Of a DNA stretch of 64,000 nucleotides, positions 48,031 to 58,808 are shown in pieces. This stretch comes from Capsicum annuum (lineage: Eukaryota; Streptophyta; Magnoliopsida; Solanales; Solanaceae). Made by a program: the position numbers and the translations under genes. Positions within the stretch are counted from its first letter, which is position 1, and every line of letters starts with the position of its first letter. The notes beneath the pieces are model-generated. The model was not told the DNA's origin, ran no database searches, and saw nothing but the letters and a program-made list of their open reading frames with translations. The DNA lies in contig NC_061117.1 of NCBI RefSeq assembly GCF_002878395.1, positions 225,491,612 to 225,555,611 on the forward strand, in the 5' to 3' direction.

Positions 48031-50608
48031 GGAGCTAAATCTAATACTACTTGTATTAATTTACGTGACACTTTTCCTATTTCAAATGGGATATTTTTTA
48101 ATTAAGATTTATAATACTTGTTACAATAATAATAATAATAGTAATATATTTAATGTTATACATCAAGTGAGATTCGATAAAAATATAATTTACACAGTCC
48201 TAACTTCAGTTATATAGATAAAACGATTATTTTAGATGAACTCTCGGCTTTAACTAAAAGAATCAATAAAAATATGGGATTCACTTTTTGAAATTTCAAG
48301 TGGCGTGATTCCTCCTTTAGAAGTTAAAGTTGAATGATTGAAGTCTTATTTGGGTTCAAGCAAAGAGATCGAAGCGAAGTCATCAATTAAATCATTCGAA
48401 TGGCTTCCCCTAAGATTGACTTATTTTTTCCAAATAAACTGAACCTCGATCCCACATTCATCAAAAAGATATGGGCATCTCTCTAGTCGTTCTCCGAAAG
48501 CCCTATAGATCAGATCATGAACTCTTTCAGACACTTAATTTCACTTGATTAGGACAGAGTTAGATAAAAGAAAATAATAATAAAAGATAACTAAAAATAA
48601 CAAATAATAGCAAAAAGTTTTATGCCTATACAAAAAATAATACTTTTTATCCAATTTTAAGTATACAGATTTTATTTTAATATGCTTAAATTCATAATTT
48701 AAATTAAATTATAATTTACTCTTAAAATTTAATTTATGTCACATAAATTAGCACGGAGAAAAATATTACCACATTAGTAGATTTTTTTTTTTTTTTATAT
48801 TAAGAAATATAGAAGAAAAAGAGAAGATGTGTGGGGGGTGGGGATAGGGTGGTGAGGGGGTGGGTCAAAGGTACAGTAAAGCTTTAGAGGTTCAATAATT
48901 TCAATGTATTTTGTCCCAAACACAAGTGTCTGAATCAACATATGGGCCACCACCTCTATCCAACCTGTCTCTCATGCTATATACTTTCTTTTATTATATA
49001 TTATTATATTATATGTTATATTCCAAATATAAAACACCAAAAATTAGAGATCATGAATCTCCACAAAAACATTAATCACAAAGACTTATTGGTATTATTA
49101 TTATTACTACTTTTCTCATATTTCTCCATATTTTCTAGGATCTATCGGAGACTGTGTTTTTATCTCGTGAAGATAGGAGTAAAGTTTTGATAGATTTTAC
49201 TTTTTTTAGATTTTGCTTGACTTAATAGTGTAAAGATTCTTTACAATTGTCGAACGTACCACTTAAATCTTCATACTTTTATATGATGTATATTTTTAGC
49301 AGTAATTCTTTTTACGCACGATTTAACTTAACTTTGTACACAACGTCCCACATAGAATGGTAGGGTTTTTTCACATGCATGCTTGATCCAGTAGCCCGTC
49401 AGGAGTGGAGCCAGGTAGGATCAAGAGAGTTCATTCAAACTTCCGTCATCAAAAAATTATACTATTTACATACGATTAACGATATTATTTTATGTATATA
49501 TCGTAGATGTTGAATTTATTTGACTTTTGAATATCTTAATGAAAATTCTGATTTCGCAACTGCGGCTAACCACATGGCTTGGGAAATGGTGGTTTTCACA
49601 GAGTTGTTAGCAGTCAAATCAATTAGATAATGGTATATGGTCCAAATTAGGTGCAAAAAATTATGAAATGAGATCTAATTTTAGGTAGCAAATTTATAAA
49701 ATGAAAATAATTTGTGTTTTGTGGATCATAGCAATTGTATTTATTATGTCACCTCACAACAGTCTGGATTCTCATATAAAATATAAAGAGAACAAACAAA
49801 TAAATATTTGTATATAAAATATAAAATAATTAAGTAGTCACGGGTTTACTCTTAATTGCATGTGAAGGGGGAATAATGTCAAATTTTTCCTTTATTCCCT
49901 AATTTTCATGAAGCAAATTATTTTATATCTAGTTATTGAATCTGGACAATTATATTATCTATCTATTACAACTATAGAACATATCCTAAAATTTGCTGAA
50001 TATATATATATATTTTTAAAAATTGTTAATTAATGATGGTTCGACGGGTTCAATTATTAGGTCCTTACGGTAAAATTAGTGATTTTTCATATGTATTACG
50101 AAATTTACATGAAGTTTCTCTTTAAGAAAGTGTTTTAGAGGGTTTACCTAGTGCTCTACTTGATTTTGCTTGACTTTTTACTTTAAATTATTTATATTAA
50201 AAGATAAAAGATTCCTATATTATGTATAGAAAATGCAACTTGTATTATTCATTCGCCACCGGTTGATAGGTAGACGAATATTGTTATGTTGTGTGCAAAA
50301 ATTTTAAAAGACAGATAATACGAACGGAAAAAGAGTATATGATTATTTGAGATTATAGTTAGAGCACCTGAATTTGAGGTGCTCCACAACTATAGAAAGG
50401 AATGACATGACATGATTTGGTCAAATTGGTGTGACCTTTGCCCTTTCAATTGCATTGTTTATTTTAGCAATTGTATAGTTAATTGAATGATGATACGCAT
50501 TCACTATTTATTTTAACATTACAAACAACTAGACATTGTTGACAACAACTATTTTTTTATCATATTCTTTTTCAATAATTGACCAAGCAATTAGATTTTA
50601 GTGAGGCT
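48031..50608. other. Intergenic, mostly without identifiable content
   Basis: AT-rich DNA with a short AAT microsatellite near 48125, a long T run at 48781-48798 and a G-rich patch (GTGTGGGGGGTGGGGATAGG) near 48829. A degenerate minus-strand copy of the hAT-type MITE lies at about 49400-49570 (AGGAGTGGAGCCAGG end). No gene is seen. Confidence 0.6.
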
Positions 50609-50609
50609 T

Positions 50610-50720
50610 AACAACAACAATAACAAACTTAGCGTAATCCCACGTGTGAGGTTTAGGGAGAATAGTGTGGACGTAGACTTTATCTCTACAAGTAGGTAGA
50701 GAGGTTGCTTCCAAAGGACC
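50610..50720 (-). mobile_element. LINE/SINE 3'-tail fragment
   Basis: The minus strand shows GGAAGCAACCTCTCTACCTA ... ACTATTCTCCCTAAACCTCA ... GGATTACGCTAAGTTTG(TTG)n. It merges directly into the GC-rich duplication, whose second copy repeats its last ~40 bases. Confidence 0.8.
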
Positions 50721-51640
50721 ACTTCGGCGGCCCCAGATGGGGTGTGGAGAGGCCTAGGGTGGCCCGGCGAGGCTGTTTGGGTGGCCAAATGGGCGAGACG
50801 TTGTCAACGGGTCGTTTTCGGGCCAAATCGATGGGTGTTAGCCCACAATTCTCGATATGGGTCCGGGGAACGAACGTATTTTGGGCCGAAAATCGACCAA
50901 CGGCCCTCAGGAGGGCTGTGGAGCGGGCCAGGATGGCACAGTAGGGTCAGCAATGGGCGAAATTGATACACGAACGGACCGTTTTTGGGTCAAATCGGTG
51001 GGTATTAGCCCACAATTCTCGCGCTGAGCTCGAGCCAAACAAACAGAGAAAAAGAGATGATGATAACAAACAGAACCATTGCTCAAATGGAGTAATGTTT
51101 ACCATTAGTCCTTACAAGAACAAAATTCATCTTTAAAACAAGGTATCCAAAGGACTTTATCCCTACAAGTAGGTAGAGAGGTTGCTTCCAAAGGACCACT
51201 TCGGCGGCCCCCAGACGGGCTGTGGAGAGGCCCAGGGTGTCCAAATGGGCGAAACGTTGCCAACGGCAGTTTTCAGGCTAAATCGGTAGGTGTTAGCCCA
51301 TAATTCTCGAGATGGGCCCGAGGATCGGACGTATTTTGGGCCGAAAATCGACCAGGGGCCCAGGCGGGCTGTGGAGCGGGCCAGGGTGGCTTGGTAGGGT
51401 CAGCAATGGGTGAAATTGATACGCGAATGGACCGTTTTTGGATCAAATCGGTGGGTATTAGCCCACGGTTCTCGGGGTGGGCCCGGGGCGGAACAAACAG
51501 GAAAAAGGGAGATGATGACAGCAAAGAGAAACATGCTCAAATGGAGTAATGGTTACCATTAGTCCTTAAAAGAACAAAATCCATCTTTAAAACAATGAAA
51601 GGTATCCATATACAAGATTTGCTACCAATTGTCCTTACAA
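50684..51640. repeat. GC-rich 477-bp tandem duplication with ~166-bp subunits
   Basis: AGTAGGTAGAGAGGTTGCTT starts at 50691 and again at 51168, and similarity runs to about 51610. Each copy holds two ~166-base subunits marked by TTAGCCCAC (50838, 51005, 51293, 51458), rich in GGGCC and unlike the AT-rich surroundings. Each copy ends with a piece resembling the 3'UTR of the PPR gene (CATTAGTCCTTACAAGAACA). The subunits look like monomers of a GC-rich satellite. ORFs across it are chance. Confidence 0.85.
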
Positions 51641-51641
51641 G

Positions 51642-51810
51642 ATCAATAGCCATCTCTTGCTTGGCAATTTTTGATGTTTACTTTGAAAGCATACAGTATT
51701 GACAGTCTTGACAAAAGCGGCGACTTCTTCATTATTCTGATCGTCTCTCCTGGTTTGGTGTTCATCGAACGAAAAACAAGGGACAAATCATCTTCGACGA
51801 GATACCAGTA
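51642..51810 (-). pseudogene. DYW-PPR 3'-end fragment
   Basis: The minus strand encodes LVFRSMNTKPGETIRIMKK, a close relative of LVFGLMNTKAGETIRIMKN in the intact PPR gene 3 kb away. A frameshift follows, and then a shadow of the last DYW residues. The adjoining 3'UTR words also match. A splice acceptor (TTGTTTGCAG) sits just before it at about 51811, so it may serve as the final untranslated exon of the FMC1-like gene. Confidence 0.75.
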
Positions 51811-52276
51811 CTGCAAACAACAAATAAATTGAGAAAATGTGTATGAGAGACGGACTTGACGTGACACATATGCTGCAAACAAACAAGTATGCAGAGATGG
51901 ATCGAAAACTTTGCAGATATAAGTATCAAATGTTATAAATGTTTTTATGGAACCATTCACATTTCGGCCACAAGAATTTATCAAACTCATTCAAGTTGCT
52001 TTACAGTGTGACAGATTCTCATTCACACTCAGAACCACAATGTCCAATAACGTTAAAGATGCAAACCTCCATCGACAACTCAGAACCACGAACATCCCCA
52101 CCCTAATCCTACATAGATGTATTTCCAGCCACCTTTCCATCAATCACAGTTGTTGACGTTGGATTACACAATTTCACGTCCAACACAATCAAGTCCAGCG
52201 TAAACTACACAGCCAACGTTTACCACAATGTCACAAACAGGCAAATGGAAAGGAAATGGTGAAAACTTACCAGCTT

Positions 52277-53954
52277 TTAAGGCCGATAAGCATCAGGAAG
52301 GCGTAGACCTACACTTGCAGCAGATCTTTTCAGCACTTTTGTCATCTCGTTTGATCTATTCACTGCAATGTTGTAAGAAAATAACAAGTCCTGGAAAAAT
52401 GTAGAAACGCCACATTTGTGAAATGCAATTTATATCACAATTCAAGAAAACAAGAACGTAAGAGTCAAAGAACCATGATCGCGGAGAGAGTTCACGTACC
52501 ACAAAAAATGTCATAGTTGACAAAGGAAGACTTCCACATTGATCGTATATACATTAGGCGTATCAGAGACAAAAAATCTTTAGTAATATTATCGAACATA
52601 CAACATTAATAATCGCATAATGACTTATAATCTAATTGTCTGATAATGTTCATTATATATACATCTCAACATCCACATTTCCGCGAGCTCTATTCTTGTA
52701 GATGTGTTGAACCTTAAAGTGTTTACGCTCATTCCACATAACATTAGTGTTCTCGCCACCTTCTGTAAAACGCACATTTCACTCGGCCATACACCTTAAC
52801 TAAGTAAATTAAAACATTGTAAACTGAACAAAAATTTCATATATATATACTTCTGATGTCCAAATTTATCTAATACTTCTAAAAATCCTCTTAAACAATC
52901 TTTTAATTGCTTTCTAACAATTGTTTTCACACATTCTTCCATTAACTAACACTATAATAAAGAGTCAAAATAACTTTGTACATTTCATCTTAGTCAACAA
53001 CCATCTTACAGCTTGCTTTGATGAATAACACAAGGTGATTTCTTCCCATCTGTTCTAGCCTAGGTGGACAGAGTTGCCTGATACCTGTTGCTGGTGGAAG
53101 GTAGCAGGTTTTCCATGGAATTAGTCAAGATGCGTGCAAGCTGGCCTGGACACCACAGTTATCAAAAAAAAATGTTTTGATGAATAACATTTGGATAGAT
53201 TGAATCATTTTCCGTTGTCACATAATATCACACATCAACCACATTGCGAATAAACTTACAATATCATAAAGAAAATATGATACACGAAGTGTTGTAGGTC
53301 GATATAGGATAAAGGATAAAATAGGATTGTTAAATAACAAGCATAGTCAAAATAAGAAAAAGAAAAGGTAATGACGCCTGGACAACCCAGTGGACTTAGC
53401 TCTCGCCATGAGTGAGACTGGACCACAAAGGTCTATTGCACGCAGCCTTACCCCACATTATTTCTACAAGGACTGTTTCCACAGCTCGAACCAATGATCT
53501 CATGGTCACATGAGGTCAACTTTACCGGTTACGCTAACAACATGACCACATCAAATCGGTCATTACATAAAACGGAACCTTTCATCATTATATAACATTG
53601 AATTTAACGATACACTACAACAAAATTCAAATAACAATCAAAACAAACATGGTATTTAAAATAACAATCCCATACAATACAAAGACACAACACAATAACA
53701 AAATGAAGCTAGCTTACCTTATGATGATGAATATTGTTGAGAAGATGAGTATAATTTTGAGCAAGATTTATTCTTTGCTGAATAAAAGAAGAGTTTTTTG
53801 AGTATTCAAGATTTATATTCTTCTTGAATTCTTCCCTGATGAAATCAGTGAAATAAATCTTGTGATCTTCCTTATTCCCTATATGTTTTTTCACTGCATT
53901 AAGTAGATTTCTATATACTATCAGTGTACCTCTTACACCTTCAGAAGATCCCAT
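52277..53954 (-). CDS. FMC1-like LYR-motif protein, two exons
   Basis: Exon 53954-53718 (79 codons) and exon 52390-52277 join in phase 0 to 116 residues. The N-terminus TLIVYRNLLNAVKKHIG carries an LYR-type motif (VYR). NYTHLLNNIHHHK followed by DLLFSYNIAV and SAASVGLRLPDAYRP matches the pattern of FMC1 (human C7orf55), an assembly or stability factor for the mitochondrial F1 ATP synthase. The length equals that family. Both splice sites are GT-AG. A further donor (CTG|GTAAG) right after the stop suggests a 3'UTR intron, perhaps to the PPR-derived piece at 51810. Identity rests on remembered family patterns; any mitochondrial role is inferred. Confidence 0.78.
52625..52800 (-). mobile_element. 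Degenerate LINE 3'-ORF fragment
   Basis: The minus strand gives pieces like RIELAEMWMLRCIY, comparable with [14 protein letters not shown] of the LINE at 58699-60536. It lies in the FMC1-like gene's intron. Weak and old. Confidence 0.4.
53031..53175 (+). mobile_element. SINE, family B, 5'-truncated, with 14-bp target-site duplication
   Basis: tttgatgaataaca flanks the element perfectly (53017-53030 and 53176-53189). The body runs from GGTGATTTCTTCCCATCTGT to ACACCACAGTTATCAAAAAA. It lies in the FMC1-like intron. Confidence 0.92.
53381..53545 (-). mobile_element. SINE, family A, diverged
   Basis: The order of blocks (GACAACCCAGTGG, CTATTGCACGCAGCCTTACC, GATCTCATGGTCACATGAGG) matches family A but with many substitutions and no clear duplication. 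Confidence 0.65.
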
Positions 53955-54210
53955 TTTTGCAAAATATTGTGAAAAATCAAAAACTATGGAAAATGAAAAT
54001 CAGGCCAAAAAAAGAGAAGAATTTGTTGATCCATTTTGCTAATAGTTTCAAAGATTCAAAGCAAATGACAAAAATGGTCCCTCATGATTGAGATTAAGTT
54101 CAAAATAGTTCTTTTAAGTATACACTAAACAATTGTGGTACTTCAAGTTTGCAAAAAGTTAACAATTTTAGTCTCATAAATTGTTGTATATATTAAATTT
54201 GACATGAAAA

Positions 54211-54390
54211 GGACAGCCCGGTGCACTAAAGCCATCACTATGCGCGGTGTTCGGGGAAGGACCTCACCACAAGGGTGTATTGTACACAGCCTTACCTTGC
54301 ATTTCTGCCAGAGGCTATTTCCAAGGCTTGAACCCGCGACCTCCTGGTCACATGACAACAACTTTACCCGTTACTCCAAGGCTCGGCTTG
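54211..54390 (-). mobile_element. SINE, family A, near full length
   Basis: GGACAGCCCGGTGCACTAAA, TATGCGCGGTGTTCGGGGAA, CACAAGGGTGTATTGTACAC and CGACCTCCTGGTCACATGAC are in family order. It lies between the FMC1-like and PPR genes. TGAAAAG occurs at both ends as a possible short duplication. Confidence 0.85.
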
Positions 54391-54603
54391 AAAAGAAGTA
54401 AATTTGCGGATACACATATTTGGAGGTACATTTTTCAATTTTCAACCAAGCTCATTATTATCTCCGGAGTTTCGAATTGTGTGACAACTGACCCTCGAGG
54501 ATTTCTCGATTATCAAAAACAAATACATTGGAATTTTTAATGCTTCATTTGAATCAAGAAACATATATTGCAGTAAACAAAAGGTCTCCAAGTACAAGAT
54601 TTG

Positions 54604-56502
54604 CTACCAATAATCTTTACAAGAACAAAAGCCATCTTTAAAACAATGAAACCTATTCCTATCGCGCACAACTATCTCTCGCTTGACAATTTCTGATATT
54701 ACTTTGAAAGCAGCATGACAGTCTTCACAAACGCGAAGATTCTTCATTATTCTGATCGTCTCTCCTGCTTTTGTGTTCATCAAACCGAAAACAAGGGCCA
54801 ATTTCTCACTATGGCGGTATAAGTATCTTTCTTTCTCGTTTTCTTCAATGTCTAGTACAACCAGCGAAGTATTTGGTACATATCCTTTGGACCTCATTTG
54901 TTCGAGCAGTTTGTCCCATCTCTTGAAGATCTTGTCAGCCTGAGGATGGTTATCATCTCCGGCCACAAATTCGTGTGTTGCTTGTGCTATAGTTATTGTA
55001 CTCAAACCTGGAGTTTTCTTTACTCCGCGATCTTTCATCAACTTCCTCACCCTTGCTGCATCTTCCCAACGCTTAGCTTCTGCATAAATATTCGACATAA
55101 TAATGTAGTATCCGTCGTTAAGAGGGTCTAGTACGCCTAGGTGCCTCATCGCTTCCTCAGCCATTTCCACATCCTTTCGAATTCTACATCCACCAAGAAA
55201 AGAACCCCATATAACAGCATTCGGTTTTATAGGCATCCTTGTGATGAGTTCATATGCGTCTTGAAGAAGTCCTGCTCGACTCAAGAGATCAACCATACAA
55301 CCATAATGCTCAATCTGGGGCGAAATGTTATAGTCCCTACTCATGCTAGCGAAAAATTCTCGCCCTTCTTTGATCATCCCCATATGGCTACACGCGTGCA
55401 AGATTCCAAGAAACGTTACCTCATTAGGCTTCACTCCCATTCTGATCATCTCGTTGAAGAGTTCTAACGCTTCATCCGCCTGTCCATGGATAGCTAAACC
55501 CTGTATCATAGCCGACCACGATACAATTGTTCGATCTTTCAGCTCTTCAAAAAGGACTTTTGCAGCCTCTAAGCAACCACTCTTAATGTACATGTCAATC
55601 AAAGTGTTGCAAACGTGAACGTTTCTCTTGAACCCGCTCTCATCCGAATACTCATGAATCCTTCTACCCAATTCAAGTGCACCTAAATCAGCACAAGCTG
55701 CAAGAACAGCGACTACGGTCACCTCATTCGCCTTCAACCCCGTCTCTTCCATTTCTACGAAAAGCCTAACCGCCTCCTTAGCCTTCCCACAATGAACCAA
55801 ACCCGTAATCATCGCAGTCCAAGACCTCAAATTCCTCTCCTTCATCCTCCCAAACAGTTCAAACGCCTCATCAACATCACCCTCTTTCGCTAACTGCGTA
55901 ATCATGACATTCCACGACACAACGTCTCGTTGAGGCATTTTATCAAACAGAAGGACGGCATCACCCATTACTCCACAAATCGCATACAAATGGATCAGCG
56001 CATTCACCAAAACTAAATTCGATTGATACCCAAGTTTCTCTATCAATGCGTGAACAATTCTTGCACACGAAACATCCCGTAACTCCACACAAGCTTTAAG
56101 AACAAACGAACAAGTGAAACAATCAACACCCACGTTATAACTCCGCATTTGCTGAAACAGGAACATAACATCAGCTGCAGAACATGGGGTTTCAGCAAAT
56201 TTTCTCAAACAACTATTCCATACAGAAAGTTCTTGTTCGTTAACCGAGTCGAAGATCTGCTGTGCGAAAGGAAAGTATGGAGTGAGTGCACAAACAGAAG
56301 CGATACGAGGAAGTGGGAGGAGGGAGAGAGGTATGTTGGTTTTGATGAGGAAGGCAATGGCTTGTTTGAGTTCGAATGGAGAAGTGAAATGGTGGACAAT
56401 GGAGGGTGTTGTTTGTACTTTGTTGTTGGTATCAATGGAGGGTTTGAGTTTTTTGGAGGGCAAATGGTGAAGTGGAGATGCTAAGGAAAGTGAATTTAGC
56501 AT
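54604..56502 (-). CDS. PLS/DYW-class pentatricopeptide repeat protein, intronless
   Basis: 632 residues from the ATG at 56502. The frame is open seven codons further up, but that codon is TTG, so this is the first ATG. About a dozen PPR motifs (for example VSWNVMITQLAKEGDVDEAFELFGRM) run from about residue 90 to 440. E/E+ motifs and a complete DYW domain follow: PG-box-like KGYVPNTS, the deaminase zinc ligands HSE (564-566) and CEDC (592-595), a second HCFKDGFCSC cluster, and the terminal DYW. DYW proteins bind single-stranded organelle RNA and carry the C-to-U editing deaminase (family knowledge). The N-terminus (Leu/Ser/His-rich) could be a transit peptide. The RNA target cannot be named. 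All catalytic residues are intact. Confidence 0.93.
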   Translation of the reverse strand: MLNSLSLASPLHHLPSKKLKPSIDTNNKVQTTPSIVHHFTSPFELKQAIAFLIKTNIPLSLLPLPRIASVCALTPYFPFAQQIFDSVNEQELSVWNSCLRKFAETPCSAADVMFLFQQMRSYNVGVDCFTCSFVLKACVELRDVSCARIVHALIEKLGYQSNLVLVNALIHLYAICGVMGDAVLLFDKMPQRDVVSWNVMITQLAKEGDVDEAFELFGRMKERNLRSWTAMITGLVHCGKAKEAVRLFVEMEETGLKANEVTVVAVLAACADLGALELGRRIHEYSDESGFKRNVHVCNTLIDMYIKSGCLEAAKVLFEELKDRTIVSWSAMIQGLAIHGQADEALELFNEMIRMGVKPNEVTFLGILHACSHMGMIKEGREFFASMSRDYNISPQIEHYGCMVDLLSRAGLLQDAYELITRMPIKPNAVIWGSFLGGCRIRKDVEMAEEAMRHLGVLDPLNDGYYIIMSNIYAEAKRWEDAARVRKLMKDRGVKKTPGLSTITIAQATHEFVAGDDNHPQADKIFKRWDKLLEQMRSKGYVPNTSLVVLDIEENEKERYLYRHSEKLALVFGLMNTKAGETIRIMKNLRVCEDCHAAFKVISEIVKREIVVRDRNRFHCFKDGFCSCKDYW

Positions 56503-56555
56503 TGTGTTAGGTTCAAACTTCAATGTTAGTTGCTAATAAAGGATCAACCTATTAC

Positions 56556-56565
56556 CTATATATAG
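56556..56565 (-). promoter_or_regulatory. Probable TATA box of the PPR gene
   Basis: CTATATATAG lies 54 bases upstream of the ATG on the minus strand, implying a 5'UTR of about 20-30 bases. This supports the ATG at 56502 over any start further up. Confidence 0.55.
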
Positions 56566-56621
56566 TTCGTGTTCTTTTTGGAGATAATGGTTAAAAATAC
56601 ATCTGAATTGTGACGATAGTT

Positions 56622-57040
56622 CACATAGAAAAATGGAAAAGGTGATGGTTTAGATAGGAGAAGGAAGAGATGTGGTTTTAATATGTAGACGTTGATGGTT
56701 CAAATTGAGAAGTGGAAGCGATAATTTAGGTTTCACATAGAAAAATGGAAAAGGTGATGGTTTAGATAGGAGAAGGAAGAGATGTGGTTTTAATATGTAG
56801 ATGTTGATGGTTCAAATTGAGAAGTGGAAGCGATAATTTAGGTTTGTTTATGATCGTTAACTCTCATCAGGTGTTAGGTGTTCAATAACCTGGGGTAGGC
56901 GACTGCATGCCCAAAATTTGAACGAGGTCTTTGGTGGGATAGAGATGTTGTTTTAACACGTAGACGGTGAAGGTCCAAATTGAGAAGCGGAAGCGATAAT
57001 TTAGGTGTGGTTTTGACCGTTAACTCTCATCAGGCGTTCA
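56622..57040. repeat. 112-bp tandem duplication plus a partial third copy
   Basis: CACATAGAAAAATGGAAAAG starts at 56622 and 56734, and copies extend about 112 bases. The right half (AGATGT(G/T)GTTTTAA ... TTGAGAAGCGGAAGCG) recurs at 56943. A CGTTAACTCTCATCAGG block follows the second and third copies. No coding signal. It lies upstream of the PPR gene. Confidence 0.85.
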
Positions 57041-57402
57041 CTAATCCGGGGTATGATAGTTACTTTATATATAAATCAAGTATCAAACCATATAGTATGC
57101 ACATTGAAAAATCAAGAACCACAACACTTAAAATTGTTTCCTGAAGTTAGTCCTTCTAACTATAGAATCTGAATATCTGATGTATCGAATACAGCACATA
57201 TAGGCGCAAATCATACAAAAATACATAGCGAACGAAACTAGGACAAAATAAATGCTGTAAACTCATTACGAAAACCAGGCAACTACATTCAGAAGTTTCT
57301 TGAAGTGTTAAGGACAAAATGCGTGCGAGAAATACAAACTATCACAAAACTCATTACAGAAACTAGTAACTACATTGAGAGTTTACATTAAGTTTGAAGG
57401 CT

Positions 57403-58300
57403 TCAATAGTCGGGGATGGCAGTAAATCGATAACCTTTAGCACCTCTCCAAGAGTAATATGCAATCCGCGTCTCATAGAAACCTGCAAACAATTGTCAAG
57501 GTCAAAGTTGATAGTTGGAAGTAGCCTAATCAATTAATTAATGAAAACGCGAATGTGAAACTTAAATAAAGAACTTAATATGCAACCAAAAGCGTAGCGT
57601 GTTAAACTCAAGACTGTCTAAACAAAACGGAGAAAATATGGGAAAGTAGAATCTACTGCCTATTGCAGAAGTTTGCAAGATGTAATGGAAATCCCAAAAA
57701 GTCGATTAAGTATATGACCATTTTAGTGCAGATCTGCAATCACCTTGATATGGTGCTTCTAGCAACTACAGAGAGGACAGATAAAGTAACGAGTAGCCCT
57801 ACCATTTGCTATCTCACCTATTTATTCTGCAGCAAATTCAATGGAAGTTACCTTGTTAACATAATTGTAAATCACGCTATCAAATCAATGGTGCAGCCGC
57901 AAATTGATTCCGTAGTTAATGAACTACGACACTCTCCTCGAGGACATATCGAACAATTATGGACAAAAGAATAACAGCTTAAGCATCCAAAGCAGTATCT
58001 ATTAATGTATGTTTTTGACTTACCCGGGAGGAACGTGAGGATTCCAAGTGCAAGGAGCCCATATCCCTGGGAACTCTCTCCTGCCATATGACCAGATAAG
58101 ATGAAGTAGGACAGCAAGAGAAGCAGACATCCCAGAAAGAGCAGAAAAAGAGCAAGGGCAATGGACTTCCAGGGGATTCTATCTAACGATTTTGGTGAAT
58201 AATCAAATCTAGGGTCAGCCCGCCGACCAGCATTTCCATAATAGTCGTCATCTTCATCCACAGCGAGACGACTGTAAGGAATATTCCGCCTAGAAGCCAT
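57403..58300 (-). CDS. TMEM230-like (DUF872) small membrane protein, two coding exons
   Basis: Exon 58300-58024 and exon 57482-57403 join in phase (split Gly93) to 118 residues. An acidic cytosolic head (AVDEDDDYYGN) and RRADPRFDYSPKS lead to two hydrophobic segments, about 46-69 and 80-97. The conserved end FYETRIAYYSWRGAKGYRF follows, diagnostic for TMEM230/DUF872. Length is normal for plants. The animal relative is a vesicle and endosome-trafficking membrane protein; the plant role is not established. A CAG acceptor at 58338-58340 indicates a 5'UTR intron starting further upstream. Confidence 0.88.
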
Positions 58301-58718
58301 ACACCAGAATTTCCAGTCTTTGTATTGGAATAGATGTCTGCAAATTTGTCAGATGATCACTCTGAATAAGGCAGCTCAAAAGAACACCAACCAATTATGA
58401 ACACAAGGATCTGACTATCGGAATATATAATAAGTTGGCAAAATAAGGTAGAGTTTAAAAAATAAATGCCCTCTTCGGTCTAGAAGGATTACTACAACAA
58501 ATAGTTCAATAAACACATATAACGAAAAAGGTGAACACTACAACTCCAGTCTACATTGTTACATATATCAGTTTTTTCACATATTGCATCGCATGAGAGT
58601 AGATAACTTTTCCTGACTTCTAATCCGTCTCTATACACTCATTACATTGCTACTCTAATTATCAGAAAAATAGAAAGAAGTATCACTTCTGGAAAATTTT
58701 TTTGGAGCATTCAGAGGA

Positions 58719-58770
58719 GTGCCGTGATTTTAGTTATTGTAGACGTGCCGTGATTTTAGTTATTGTAGAC
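58719..58770 (+). repeat. 26-bp perfect tandem duplication inside the LINE ORF
   Basis: 58719-58744 and 58745-58770 are identical. Removing one copy restores continuity between CRDFSYCRR and the downstream ORF, so this is a later local duplication. Confidence 0.95.
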
Positions 58771-58808
58771 GTTTTAAGGGGGAGGAGGTCAGAGAGGCCG
58801 TTCGCACG

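Noticed and set aside
48280..48560. Stretch with higher complexity suspected of being an organelle DNA insert
   Set aside because: I could not match it to any chloroplast or mitochondrial gene by eye; no ORF or RNA is visible.
54898..56484. Plus-strand ORFs opposite the PPR gene
   Set aside because: Mirror frames of the intact PPR coding sequence; no independent protein pattern.
56503..56523. Start of the PPR protein seven codons upstream
   Set aside because: The first codon there is TTG; the first ATG is at 56502, which also fits the TATA box position.
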